DNA of 16,327 nt, from contig NZ_JAIQUM010000091.1 of the NCBI RefSeq assembly GCF_020075705.1, forward strand, positions 1 through 16,327, read 5' to 3'. Positions 7,476 to 15,631 of the stretch are shown in pieces; position 1 is the stretch's first letter; the number at the start of each line of letters is the position of its first letter. The DNA is from Metabacillus rhizolycopersici. Lineage in GTDB: Bacteria; Bacillota; Bacilli; Bacillales; Bacillaceae. Under the pieces are notes generated by a model. It made no database searches, had not been told where the DNA came from, and saw nothing but the letters and a program-made list of their open reading frames with translations. The position numbers and the translations under genes were made by a program.

Positions 7476-8249
7476 TTACTTTAAAACCTTATCTTCGCCA
7501 AACCATTTTTTCGAGATTTCAGCAGCAGTACCATCTTCATTCATCTCATCAAGCGCTTTTTGAAGCTCCTGTAGCAATGCTTCATTGCCTTTTTTCACGC
7601 CTATACCATATTCCTCTGGTGCTAGCGATTCATCGAGTAGTTTAAAAGTACCTTCTTCTTGAGACATGTAATAGTTAATGACAACTTCATCAATCACGAC
7701 TGCATCTACACGACCGTTTTTCAAATCACTTAAAGCTAAAACATTGTCAGAAAACTCGGTAATGGTCTTAATCTTAGATTTGATTGGATTCGCATCTAAT
7801 GCATCAGAAGCTGAAGAAAGACCTTGAATTCCAACGACTTTCCCTGCTAAATTATCAAGCTTGGAAATGTTTGAATTAGCTAGTGTGACAACAACTTGGG
7901 AATTTTTTAAGTAAGGCTTTGTGAAAAGAACCTTCTCTTTTCGTTCATCTGTAATGGTATACCCGTTCCAAATAAGATCAATGCGTCCACTGCTTAGTTC
8001 TGATTCTTTTGTTTTCCAATCAATTGGTTGAAATTTAGCTTCTACGCCCATTTTTTCCATAGCCGCCTTGGCATAGTCAATATCAAAACCAACGATTTCG
8101 TTATTTTTATCTCTGAATCCCATTGGAGCAAATTTATCATCAATACCTATGATAAGTTCTTTGTCTTTTTCTTCTCCTGCACTTGAGCATGCAGCAAGTA
8201 GCGTGAACATTGCTGCTAGAGCAAGAATGATAGTAGCTAAACGTTTCAT
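7476..8249 (-). CDS. Polar amino-acid ABC transporter, substrate-binding lipoprotein
   Basis: A 257-residue extracellular receptor anchored by lipid. The signal peptide has MKR, a hydrophobic core (residues 4-18) and lipobox LAAC with the modified cysteine at C21. The mature part is a type II periplasmic-binding fold of the SBP_bac_3 family: GIDDKFAPMGFRD, then VGFDIDYAKA, then the family pattern DLIWNGYTITDERKEKVLFTKPY. These features point to polar amino acids or cystine/glutamine-type substrates, but the specificity cannot be fixed. The ribosome binding site is AAAGGTAGG, 10 nt upstream. It is the first gene of the operon, separated from the permease by a strong hairpin. A T-box or S-box was looked for in the leader and not found; no convincing promoter could be placed either. 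Confidence 0.93.
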   Translation of the reverse strand: MKRLATIILALAAMFTLLAACSSAGEEKDKELIIGIDDKFAPMGFRDKNNEIVGFDIDYAKAAMEKMGVEAKFQPIDWKTKESELSSGRIDLIWNGYTITDERKEKVLFTKPYLKNSQVVVTLANSNISKLDNLAGKVVGIQGLSSASDALDANPIKSKIKTITEFSDNVLALSDLKNGRVDAVVIDEVVINYYMSQEEGTFKLLDESLAPEEYGIGVKKGNEALLQELQKALDEMNEDGTAAEISKKWFGEDKVLK

Positions 8250-8280
8250 AAGGAAAAAACCTACCTTTAATATAATTTCA

Positions 8281-8306
8281 TAACACTTTAGTACGTTAAC
8301 ACTTTA
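8281..8306. repeat. Direct repeat upstream of the ABC receptor gene
   Basis: TAACACTTTA occurs at 8281-8290 and 8297-8306 (period 16 bp), 32 bp upstream of the receptor start codon. It may be a two-site regulator target; no regulator is known from the window. Confidence 0.45.
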
Positions 8307-8571
8307 TAAGATACCATAAATCTAGTAATGGGCATACCCCTAATTTTCTGCTTTTATTTTCCACTCTTATTTTTTAAGAAGAATACCGAAGCGACGGTAA
8401 ATTTGATTACATAACAAATGAAGATTTTTTTAGAATACGTCTTAAGCCGTATAAGCTTTTACACCTTAAGTCATTTATCGCTTCCACTTTTTGTTATTAA
8501 AATAATGATTGTAGTTATTATGACTTAGTAGCGAAGAAGAAAAATGAAAAATGGAGAGGAGTTAACGAAAA
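8307..8571. promoter_or_regulatory. Divergent intergenic region between ABC receptor and RND pump
   Basis: No gene is seen here. It holds TACCG-aagcga-CGGTA (8384-8399) and a 30-bp imperfect palindrome centred on AAGCTT with CTTAAG at both ends (8441-8470). Either could be an operator for the pump. A weak promoter, TTGTTA about 19 bp before TATTAT, lies near 8490-8520. The pump's ribosome binding site GAGAGGAG is at 8554-8561. Confidence 0.4.
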
Positions 8572-11500
8572 ATGTCTTGGATTACGAAATGGTCCTTTAA
8601 GAACAAAGCTGCTGTAGGCATTATGTCAATGCTTATATTAGTCATGGGGGTTCTAAGTTATTTTCGATTACCGATGGAATTTTTACCATCTGCTGATCAA
8701 CCATTTATTTCAGTTGTTGTTATGGGAGAGGGACTTGATGCACGTTCGATGGAGGAGCAAGTGACAACCCCGATTGAAAAGGCTGTTGACAGTGTTAATG
8801 GCAAGGTCAATGTGTTTTCAACAACTGGTGATGGTTATTCAACTGTCGATATTCATTTGGAGTCAAAGGTGGATAAAAAAGAAGCAAAGCGTGAAATAGA
8901 AGATGCTTTAGCGACTGTACCGTTACCAGCAAATGTGATGAAGCCAAATATTGTGCAATTGAATACATCAATGATTCCAGTTTCATATATTGCGTTAACG
9001 TTTGATGGAGGAATTAATCCTGAAACGATTCAATATGCTGAAGATGAAATTGTCCCTTACTTTAAAAATATCGATGGTGTGGCGGAGATTCAAACGAATG
9101 GCACAATCCCTTCATATGTATCAATTAAATTAGATGAAAAAAAGATGGCTGAAAAGCAAGTGACATTTGAACATATTATGCCATTGCTTCAAGGGCATAA
9201 TGTTGCAACTGCTGTCGGTGAAATCAATCTTGCCGGTAAAACAGCAAATATAAAAGTTGTTGGTGATGTAAATACAATTGAAAAACTTGAAAATACGGAA
9301 GTTATTCCCTCTGTATCTCTTAAGGATGTAGCAAGTATTTCAGTTGAAAAGCAAGAAAATAACCTTACAAGATTGAATGGTAAGGACGGATTAATATTCG
9401 TCATTACAAAGGATAGCCATTCAAATGCGGTAACGATTGGTAAGGAAGCTAAAAAGGTATCAGAAGAAGTAAATGCAAAGTACGATAACCTAGAATCGAC
9501 TGTTGTATTAGCTACGGCTGATTCAGTAGAATCTTCCGTTACGAGTATGATTAAGGAAGTACTGCTAGGTGCACTATTTGCAACAATTGTGATTATGATT
9601 TTCTTACGTAATCTTCGGTCGACATTAATTACAATCGTATCGATTCCGCTGTCTTTAGGCTTTACATTATTCTTACTTGCTCAGTCAGGTGTAACATTAA
9701 ATGTGTTAACACTTGGTGGAGTAGCAGTTGCGGTTGGGCGTCTTGTCGATGACAGTATCGTTGTGATTGAGAATATTTTTAGACGGGTACAAAAGGAAGA
9801 ATTTTCGATAAAAATCGTAATTGATGCAACGAAAGAGGTAGTATCAGCCATTACGTCGTCGACGCTTACAACGGTGGCCGTATTTTTACCTCTAGGGCTA
9901 TTAAGTGGGAGCTTACAAGACTTTCTCCTACCTTTCGCATTAACGATTACGTACTCACTCTTAGCATCCTTACTTGTAGCAGTAACTGTTGTACCAGTGA
10001 TGAGTGCTAGCTTACTAAAAAATGCAAAATTGAAAGAGCACAAGCCAGCAATAAAATTTACAAAGTTTTTAACATGGTCTTTAAACCATAAATGGGTAGT
10101 GCTAGTGACTGCATTTATCATGTTCGCCGGATCAATTGGAGCGTATATGTTGCTACCTAAAGGTTCAGCTAATGAAGCAAAAGCAGATTATGTCTTTGTT
10201 TCATTAAAATATCCAAATGAAACACCAATTGAAAAAGTGAAAGAAGAGTCTATCAAACTTGAAGAATATATATTAAAACAAAAAGGAATTGATAATGTCT
10301 ATTTGCAGCTAGGAAATTCAGCAGATGCTGCTAAATACGGTGCTGTTGGTAATCCGACGCAAACGCAAATTATGGCGATGCTTGAAGAAGATGCAGATTT
10401 AGGAGACTTTGTTGATACGATTAATTCACAAAAGGATGAATATAAAGATGCAACGCTAGAGGTTACAGAAGCTTCAATGATGGGTGGAGGTACGACGTCA
10501 ATCACGATTGATGTCATTGGTGATGATGTAAATGAATTACTAACAATGGCGGAAAAGGTTCAAGCTGAAATAAGAGATATTGAAGGTATTGAAAAGGTGA
10601 GTTCGAACCAGGAAGAGACGAAATCGGTCTATTCATTTGTTGTCGACCCAAGTATAGCTAAAGCTGATCAAGTTGCGCAACAAGCTTCAATGATGCTGAA
10701 TAAAACGCCGCTCGGCACGATTGAAATGAATGATGTACAAACAATGGTGATGCTTGAACCAATTTTTAACCCAGAGACTGAAAAAGAAATATCTGATGTT
10801 CCAATTATGACAGCTAGTGGAATGACAACCATTTCTGAGGTAGCGGAATTAAAGCAAACAAATGAACCAACTAGTTCCTTTCATAAAGATGGTGAGCAAT
10901 ATGTAAGGGTCACGGCAACAATCGATCCGGAAAAATTGTCAGTGATCTCAACAGAAGTGAACAAAAAGATCTTTGGTGATGGGACAGTTGAAGGATTAGA
11001 AATTCCTGATCATATCGAAGTGCTTGTAGGTGGAGCAAGTGTTGACCAGGCAAGTGAGTTCAATGATTTATTTATGACCATGCTTGCATCAATCGGAATT
11101 GTGTTCCTGATTATGGTCATTACCTTTAAAACAATTCGTGCACCGATTGCGATTCTTTTCTCATTACCACTTGCAGCAATCGGGGCAATACTAGGAATAA
11201 TCATTAGTGGTATTTCTGTCGATGTTACGGCATTACTAGGAGCATTAATGTTAATCGGAATTGTTGTAACAAATGCAATTGTTCTTCTTGACCGTGTGAA
11301 GCAAAATGAACAAACAATGATGATTAGAGAGGCAATTGTAGAGGCAGCCACAGTCAGAATGCGGCCAATCATTATGACAGCTGTTGCGACGATTTCAGCG
11401 ATGCTTCCACTCTTATTTAAAGAAGCTGAATCAGCCAATTTAGTATCTGCAAGTCTAGCAGTTGTTGTCATTGGTGGATTGAGTGTGGCAACGATCTTGA

Positions 11501-11601
11501 CATTAGTCGTGATTCCGGTTGTGTATGAACTGCTCCATTTTAAAAAGGCAAAACGACAAAGACTTAGAGCGGAGAGTAATGGAAATACGTTGGATGTTTA
11601 A
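8572..11601 (+). CDS. RND-family efflux transporter permease (AcrB/SwrC type)
   Basis: A 1009-residue inner-membrane proton-driven exporter. It has the family's tandem-repeat layout: a first membrane helix near 11-31, a large extracellular domain, a helix bundle (about 325-475) containing the proton-relay pair D393-D394 in GRLVDDSIVVIEN, a further helix near 510-530, a second extracellular domain, and the final bundle (about 832-990). The closest characterised relative I recognise is B. subtilis SwrC (YerP), a surfactin-tolerance and swarming protein, slightly longer at about 1065 aa. No membrane-fusion protein gene is adjacent, as is usual for Gram-positive HAE1-type pumps. The start is supported by GAGAGGAG 10 nt upstream. 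It is probably monocistronic, with a 12-bp perfect terminator at 11684-11712. The substrate is unknown. Confidence 0.93.
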   Translation: MSWITKWSFKNKAAVGIMSMLILVMGVLSYFRLPMEFLPSADQPFISVVVMGEGLDARSMEEQVTTPIEKAVDSVNGKVNVFSTTGDGYSTVDIHLESKVDKKEAKREIEDALATVPLPANVMKPNIVQLNTSMIPVSYIALTFDGGINPETIQYAEDEIVPYFKNIDGVAEIQTNGTIPSYVSIKLDEKKMAEKQVTFEHIMPLLQGHNVATAVGEINLAGKTANIKVVGDVNTIEKLENTEVIPSVSLKDVASISVEKQENNLTRLNGKDGLIFVITKDSHSNAVTIGKEAKKVSEEVNAKYDNLESTVVLATADSVESSVTSMIKEVLLGALFATIVIMIFLRNLRSTLITIVSIPLSLGFTLFLLAQSGVTLNVLTLGGVAVAVGRLVDDSIVVIENIFRRVQKEEFSIKIVIDATKEVVSAITSSTLTTVAVFLPLGLLSGSLQDFLLPFALTITYSLLASLLVAVTVVPVMSASLLKNAKLKEHKPAIKFTKFLTWSLNHKWVVLVTAFIMFAGSIGAYMLLPKGSANEAKADYVFVSLKYPNETPIEKVKEESIKLEEYILKQKGIDNVYLQLGNSADAAKYGAVGNPTQTQIMAMLEEDADLGDFVDTINSQKDEYKDATLEVTEASMMGGGTTSITIDVIGDDVNELLTMAEKVQAEIRDIEGIEKVSSNQEETKSVYSFVVDPSIAKADQVAQQASMMLNKTPLGTIEMNDVQTMVMLEPIFNPETEKEISDVPIMTASGMTTISEVAELKQTNEPTSSFHKDGEQYVRVTATIDPEKLSVISTEVNKKIFGDGTVEGLEIPDHIEVLVGGASVDQASEFNDLFMTMLASIGIVFLIMVITFKTIRAPIAILFSLPLAAIGAILGIIISGISVDVTALLGALMLIGIVVTNAIVLLDRVKQNEQTMMIREAIVEAATVRMRPIIMTAVATISAMLPLLFKEAESANLVSASLAVVVIGGLSVATILTLVVIPVVYELLHFKKAKRQRLRAESNGNTLDV

Positions 11602-11683
11602 TATAATGTAAAGGATGTTGAAAAGGGACAGACCGTGAGTAATGGATTTGGTTCAGAAGGACAACGTTTAACTAAACACAATA

Positions 11684-11722
11684 AAAGGCATCGGTCCTTA
11701 ACCGATGCCTTTCTTAATTTAT
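11684..11722. terminator. Terminator after the RND gene, possibly bidirectional
   Basis: Perfect 12-bp stem AAAGGCATCGGT (11684-11695) with ACCGATGCCTTT (11701-11712) and a 5-nt loop. A T-rich tail follows on the plus strand, and an A-tract on the left gives a short U-tract on the minus strand, so it may also end leftward tpx transcripts. Confidence 0.85.
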
Positions 11723-11819
11723 TTATAGATAATGATACTTAATTTTTCGATACGTCTAAGGGCTGTTCTTTCTTGTCTACACTGCTCCTATAAAGAACGA
11801 ATAAAGGAGCGAGTCAAGA

Positions 11820-12048
11820 TGAGAAAACGATTAAAAAGGCAATGATGGCGAAGAGAATTGCTGTTAGTCACCTAATTCTGCAAGGTTATTAAGCAATTCA
11901 AGTAGCAGAGCTGTTAATCGTACACCGCGAAACCATCTCAAGCTATGTGAACAAGTTTAACCATGGTGGAATGGAGGCTTTGTTACATCGTAAATACTCT
12001 CCCGGTAAAACTCCTTTTTTGTTACCAGAAAAGGAACATCCTCTTTGA
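11820..12048 (+). pseudogene. IS630-type transposase N-terminal remnant
   Basis: Reading from 11845 gives MAKRIAVSHLILQGY, a stop (TAA 11890-11892), then AIQVAELLIVHRETISSYV, NKFNHGGMEALLHRK and SPGKTPFLLPEKE, ending at TGA 12046-12048. This is the helix-turn-helix and GG(L/M)-L-R-SPG-P linker of IS630-family transposases; the DDE catalytic domain is absent. An ATG at 11820 with AAGGAG upstream opens MRKRLK and then falls out of frame in an A-run, suggesting a frameshift. Lesions are therefore a probable frameshift, an in-frame stop and loss of the 3' two-thirds. GTTCTTT (11764-11770) and AAAGAAC (11792-11798) are an inverted pair just upstream that might be an element-end relic, but this is weak. 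Confidence 0.75.
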
Positions 12049-12079
12049 ATATTACACTCTGGTTCTAGGAATTATTTAA

Positions 12080-12589
12080 TTAATTAGAAGCTATTACTGC
12101 TTCGATTGCTGCTTCAATTGCTGCTTCATAGTTTGGATGCTCTGTTACTTCATTCACATACTCAGCATATGTTACAACATCATTAGAATCTACTACAAAA
12201 ACAGAGCGAGCTAATAGTCTTAATTCTTTAATTGCTACACCGAATGCTTCACCAAATGATAAATCTCGGTGATCTGAAAGGGTTTGAACATTCTCAATTC
12301 CATTGGAGCCGCACCAGCGTGTTTGAGCAAAAGGCAAATCTACACTAACTGTTAAAACTTTTACGTTATCAAGTTTTGTTGCTTCTTCGTTAAAACGGCG
12401 CGTTTGTGCATCACATACACCTGTATCAATCGAAGGAACCACACTGATTAAACGCACATGACCCTTTGAACTATCTAAAGTTACTTCGGATAAATCATTA
12501 GCTAATACTGTATAGTTTGGAGCTTTGTCCCCTGCTTTCACTTGACTGCCAATTAATGTTACTGGATTACCTAAAAATGTTACTCCCAT
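12080..12589 (-). CDS. tpx: Thiol peroxidase, atypical 2-Cys peroxiredoxin
   Basis: A 169-residue cytoplasmic peroxidase that reduces H2O2 and alkyl hydroperoxides using thioredoxin. The peroxidatic cysteine is C59 in [15 protein letters not shown] and the resolving cysteine is C93 in TRWCGSNG, the Tpx spacing (C61/C95 in E. coli). Length fits the family. The C-terminus holds three four-residue units, [12 protein letters not shown], encoded by a 12-nt tandem repeat, so it may be slightly extended relative to relatives. The start ATG at 12589 is preceded by AGGAGG. A candidate promoter upstream on the minus strand has TTGAAT, 17 bp, TAATAT. It is monocistronic and divergent from the split-transketolase operon. 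Confidence 0.96.
   Translation of the reverse strand: MGVTFLGNPVTLIGSQVKAGDKAPNYTVLANDLSEVTLDSSKGHVRLISVVPSIDTGVCDAQTRRFNEEATKLDNVKVLTVSVDLPFAQTRWCGSNGIENVQTLSDHRDLSFGEAFGVAIKELRLLARSVFVVDSNDVVTYAEYVNEVTEHPNYEAAIEAAIEAVIASN
12093..12128. repeat. Three 12-nt tandem repeats in the tpx 3' end
   Basis: ATTACTGCTTCG, ATTGCTGCTTCA and ATTGCTGCTTCA follow head to tail at 12093-12128, keeping the reading frame. Confidence 0.85.
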
Positions 12590-12691
12590 GAAAAAATTCC
12601 TCCTTTTTTAATATATGTACGTGTTCATATTATCTTCAATATTTCGAAAATTCAATTACTTTATTTTTTCAAATTTAAGTAAATCAACAAT

Positions 12692-12745
12692 AAAGAGGAT
12701 AACTCTGAATAGTTTTTTCTTTCTGATTTCCTCTTTTATTTTTTT
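12692..12745 (+). terminator. Terminator-like hairpin in the tpx/split-transketolase divergent region
   Basis: AAAGAGGA (12692-12699) and TCCTCTTT (12729-12736) can pair around a long loop and are followed by a T-run (12739-12745). No plus-strand gene precedes it (tpx is on the other strand), so it may be fortuitous, or may end a small RNA. The rest of 12606-12844 shows no gene. Confidence 0.35.
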
Positions 12746-12844
12746 ACATAAATATGACCATGTCCTTTTATAGATCCAGACTTGTAGTCCTATGTTTATT
12801 GAAAACTCCAGAAATAGAGCGTCTTTTATGGTGTGGAAGCTAGG

Positions 12845-12950
12845 TTTCTTTAAAATAAGGCAATGTAATGAATTTAAAGAAAATTCAGGTTGACAAATAT
12901 TAGATTGTAGGTATACTTAAACTACAAGGTAACTTAGTAGACAAGTTAAC
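12845..12950 (+). promoter_or_regulatory. Promoter and candidate operators of the split-transketolase operon
   Basis: -35 TTGACA (12890-12895), a 16-bp spacer and -10 TATACT (12912-12917) form the strongest promoter in the window, with a start expected near 12924. A perfect inverted repeat TAACTT-N7-AAGTTA (12930-12948) sits immediately after the start, a typical repressor position. Its centre reads TTGTCTACTA on the minus strand, with the GT..AC core common in GntR-family operators. A perfect 10-bp inverted repeat TTTCTTTAAA/TTTAAAGAAA with an 18-nt spacer (12845-12882) lies just upstream of the -35. The FCD regulator at 15717 is the natural candidate to bind one of these. Confidence 0.75.
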
Positions 12951-12992
12951 AACGTAATAAGATGACAATGAATCATAGTAACAAAAATGTAA

Positions 12993-13018
12993 GCCCTTTA
13001 GCTAAGAGCTAAAAAGGC
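12993..13018 (+). other. Leader hairpin before the split-transketolase operon
   Basis: TTTAGCT-aag-AGCTAAA (12997-13013) flanked by GCC (12993-12995) and GGC (13016-13018) forms a stem 16 nt before the ribosome binding site. No U-tract follows, so it is not a terminator. The overlapping TGTAAGCCCTTTAG resembles a catabolite (cre) site but lacks the central CG. Confidence 0.4.
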
Positions 13019-13045
13019 AAGTCATAATTTAATGAGGTGGCGTAG

Positions 13046-13879
13046 ATGAAAAATATAAGTATCGAAGAATTGAAAGAAAAAGCAATTGAAATGAGAAAAA
13101 CAGCTGTAACCATGATTCACGAAGCACAATCAGGTCATCCGGGAGGTTCACTCTCTGCAGCGGATATCATGACAGCGCTATATTTTAAAGAAATGAACAT
13201 TGATCCAAACAATCCTACTTGGGAAGATCGTGACCGATTTGTTCTTTCAAAAGGTCATGTTTGCCCAATCCAATATGCTGCATTAGCTCTACTAGGATAT
13301 GTCCCATATGAAACAATCTATACATTAAGAGAATATGGTTCGCCTTTTCAAGGACATCCAGATATGAAAAGATGCCCAGGAATCGACATTTCTACAGGTT
13401 CTCTAGGTCAAGGTCTTTCTTGTGGAGTAGGTATGGCGATTGCAGGTAAAAGAGATCAAAAAGATTACCGAGTGTTTTCTTTAGTCGGAGATGGTGAGTG
13501 TCAAGAAGGTCAAATTTGGGAAGCTGCTCAAACGGCAGTGAAGTATCAATTAGATAATTTAGTGGTGTTTGTAGATAATAACAGACTCCAAATTGATGGC
13601 TTCTGTGATGAAATAATGCCACTACAAGATTTAGAAAAGAAATTTGAAGCCTTCGGTTTTGAAACAAAACGTATTAATGGACATTCGATGGAAGAGATTG
13701 TTGAAACATTAGATGAAATTAGAGAATTGAAAAATGGAAAGCCAAAATGCATTGTCCTTGATACGGTAAAAGGTAGAGGCGTTTCTTATATGGAAAATAT
13801 CGCTGATTGGCACGGGGTTGCTCCTAATGATGCAGAATATCAACAAGCAATAGAAGAAATCGCAGGAGGTTTAAAATAA
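13046..13879 (+). CDS. Transketolase N-terminal subunit (split transketolase, ThDP-binding)
   Basis: A 277-residue protein equal to the N-terminal third of transketolase, expected to pair with the next gene product to rebuild a whole enzyme. It carries SGHPGGSLSAADI (29-41), RDRFVLSKGH, the GSLGQG loop, and the ThDP/Mg motif VGDGECQEGQ...VDNN. The fold and partner arrangement match other split transketolases. The donor and acceptor sugars are unknown: split forms are known both as general transketolases and in special pathways such as apulose-4-phosphate or sulfosugar breakdown. GAGGTGG at 13034-13040 sets the start, and the stop overlaps the next start by one base (TAATG). It is the first gene of the operon behind a strong promoter and inverted-repeat operator. 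Confidence 0.94.
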   Translation: MKNISIEELKEKAIEMRKTAVTMIHEAQSGHPGGSLSAADIMTALYFKEMNIDPNNPTWEDRDRFVLSKGHVCPIQYAALALLGYVPYETIYTLREYGSPFQGHPDMKRCPGIDISTGSLGQGLSCGVGMAIAGKRDQKDYRVFSLVGDGECQEGQIWEAAQTAVKYQLDNLVVFVDNNRLQIDGFCDEIMPLQDLEKKFEAFGFETKRINGHSMEEIVETLDEIRELKNGKPKCIVLDTVKGRGVSYMENIADWHGVAPNDAEYQQAIEEIAGGLK

Positions 13880-14826
13880 TGAGCGTACTAGAAAAAGACC
13901 TTACAGTAAAAAAAGCTACAAGAGAAGCCTTTGGTGATGAAATCGTAAAATTAGGTAAAGAGAATAAAGATATTTATGTGATTGATGTCGATATTGCAAA
14001 ATCCTGTAAAACTAGCAATTTCATTAAGCAGTTACCGGATCAACATATTAATGTTGGAATTGCTGAGCAAAACGCTGCCGGTTTAGCTGCAGGACTTGCA
14101 ACAACTGGTAAAATCCCATTTGTAAGCACTTACGCTGTATTTGGCTCCTTAAGAATGGCTGAGCAAATTAGACAAGAGGTTTGTTATCCGAATTTAAATG
14201 TTAAAATTGCTTGCTCTCATGGAGGGCTTACTCCAGCCAACGATGGTGGAAGTCACCAAGCGATAGAAGATATGGGGGTATTAAGAAGTTTTCCAAATAT
14301 GACAGTCATTATGGGTGCTGACTATTTTTCTACTAGAAAATTAGTCGAACAAGCAGCAAAAATGTATGGGCCGGTATACCTTCGTTTTACGAGAGATACA
14401 GTTCCCGTTCTATATGATGAAAATGAAGAATTTACAATTGGGAAAGCCAAAAAAATTAAGGACGGTCAAGATATAGCGATTATTGCGAATGGGGATACTG
14501 TACGTCTGGCATTAGAAGCTACAAAGAGATTGGAAAAAGAAGGGGTTTCCGTAAAGCTATTAGACATGCATACGATTAAACCTTTAGATCGAGAAGCAGT
14601 CGTTGAATGTCTAGATATTGGCAAAATCATTACGGTTGAAGATCATAATATTTTAAATGGACTTGGAAGCGCTGTATGTGAAGTGGTGGCAGAAGAAGGA
14701 AGAGGAACAGTACGAAGAATTGGTGTTCAAGATCAATTTGGTCAATCAGCTCCGTACGAAAAGTTATTAGAACTAAATGGAATTACCGTTGAAAATATCA
14801 TTAACACGGCAAAAGAAATTCTTTAA
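13879..14826 (+). CDS. Transketolase C-terminal subunit (split transketolase)
   Basis: A 315-residue protein corresponding to the middle (pyrimidine-binding) and C-terminal domains of transketolase. The activating glutamate lies in VGIAEQNAAGLAAGLA (about residue 62). The GGLTPANDGGSHQAIED segment (115-131) follows the family substrate-loop pattern, and the C-terminal domain begins near 190. It overlaps the preceding gene by one nucleotide and has its own AGGAGG (13864-13869), so the two subunits should be made in equal amounts. The substrate loop differs from the HDS...GPTHEP loop of the full-length tkt in this window, which fits a different substrate range, but that is inference. Confidence 0.94.
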   Translation: MSVLEKDLTVKKATREAFGDEIVKLGKENKDIYVIDVDIAKSCKTSNFIKQLPDQHINVGIAEQNAAGLAAGLATTGKIPFVSTYAVFGSLRMAEQIRQEVCYPNLNVKIACSHGGLTPANDGGSHQAIEDMGVLRSFPNMTVIMGADYFSTRKLVEQAAKMYGPVYLRFTRDTVPVLYDENEEFTIGKAKKIKDGQDIAIIANGDTVRLALEATKRLEKEGVSVKLLDMHTIKPLDREAVVECLDIGKIITVEDHNILNGLGSAVCEVVAEEGRGTVRRIGVQDQFGQSAPYEKLLELNGITVENIINTAKEIL

Positions 14827-14872
14827 TAGAAAATTAACAAAATAAATCTTAACTCAAGGAGAGAAAGAAAAC

Positions 14873-15631
14873 ATGTTTCAATTAAATGATAGAGTAGCAA
14901 TCGTTACAGGAAGTGGCTCAAAAAAAGGGATTGGACGTACCATTGCACTAACACTTGCAAAACAGGGAGCAGCTGTTGTAGTTGCTGATTTAAATGCTGA
15001 TGGAATTCAAGATACTGTTAATGCGATTCAAGAAGCAGGCGGAAAAGCATTAGGGGTAGAACTGAATGTAACGAGCAAAGAATCTGTTGATGCTATGGTT
15101 GAAAAAGTTCTAGAAGAGTATGGGCGTATTGACATACTTGTTAATAATGCGGGGATTTCACAAAAAGTTACTGTTCAGGATATGACGCTAGAAGATATGA
15201 CACGCGTCTTTAATGTAAATATGTTTGGCTTGTTCTTATGTACTCAAGCTGTATTAGAGACAATGAAAAAACAAAAGTTTGGTAGAATCGTAAGCCTTTC
15301 TTCTGTATCTGCTAAAAGAGGAGGAGGGGTATTCGGAGGAGCACACTATTCAGCATCTAAAGCTGCTGTATTAGGATTCTCCAAAAATCTTGCTCGTGAA
15401 GTGGCATTGAATGGAATTACGGTTAACTGTGTTGCACCGGGGCTTGTTAACACAGATATTTGGAAATCACTTCCTGAAGAAGTGGCAAACAATGTCATTG
15501 CAGGAATACCAGCGGGAAGACCTGGAGAAACAGAAGAAATTGCAGCTGCTATTGCATTCTTAGCTTCTGAAGAATCATCGTATATTACAGGTGAAGAAAT
15601 AGATATTAATGGTGGTTCACATATGGACTAA
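14873..15631 (+). CDS. Short-chain dehydrogenase/reductase (FabG-like SDR)
   Basis: A 252-residue classical SDR. It has cofactor loop TGSGSKKGIG (12-21), D39 at the end of the second strand (VVVADL), which favours NAD over NADP, NNAG (91-94), a catalytic serine in SLSSVS (S143/S144), Y159 and K163 in YSASK, and the C-terminal GEEIDINGGSHMD typical of the family. It resembles FabG but sits in a sugar operon, so a polyol, sugar or sugar-acid dehydrogenase role is more likely than fatty-acid synthesis. It is 46 nt after the split-transketolase C-subunit, with AAGGAGAG at 14856-14863, and is probably co-transcribed. An inverted repeat overlaps its stop codon. Confidence 0.93.
   Translation: MFQLNDRVAIVTGSGSKKGIGRTIALTLAKQGAAVVVADLNADGIQDTVNAIQEAGGKALGVELNVTSKESVDAMVEKVLEEYGRIDILVNNAGISQKVTVQDMTLEDMTRVFNVNMFGLFLCTQAVLETMKKQKFGRIVSLSSVSAKRGGGVFGGAHYSASKAAVLGFSKNLAREVALNGITVNCVAPGLVNTDIWKSLPEEVANNVIAGIPAGRPGETEEIAAAIAFLASEESSYITGEEIDINGGSHMD

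Noticed and set aside
8269..8274. TATATT as a -10 box for the ABC receptor gene (minus strand)
   Set aside because: The transcript would start within or after the ribosome binding site.
12988..13001. CcpA (cre) site in the split-transketolase leader
   Set aside because: TGTAAGCCCTTTAG matches the left half of cre but lacks the conserved central CG and the right half.
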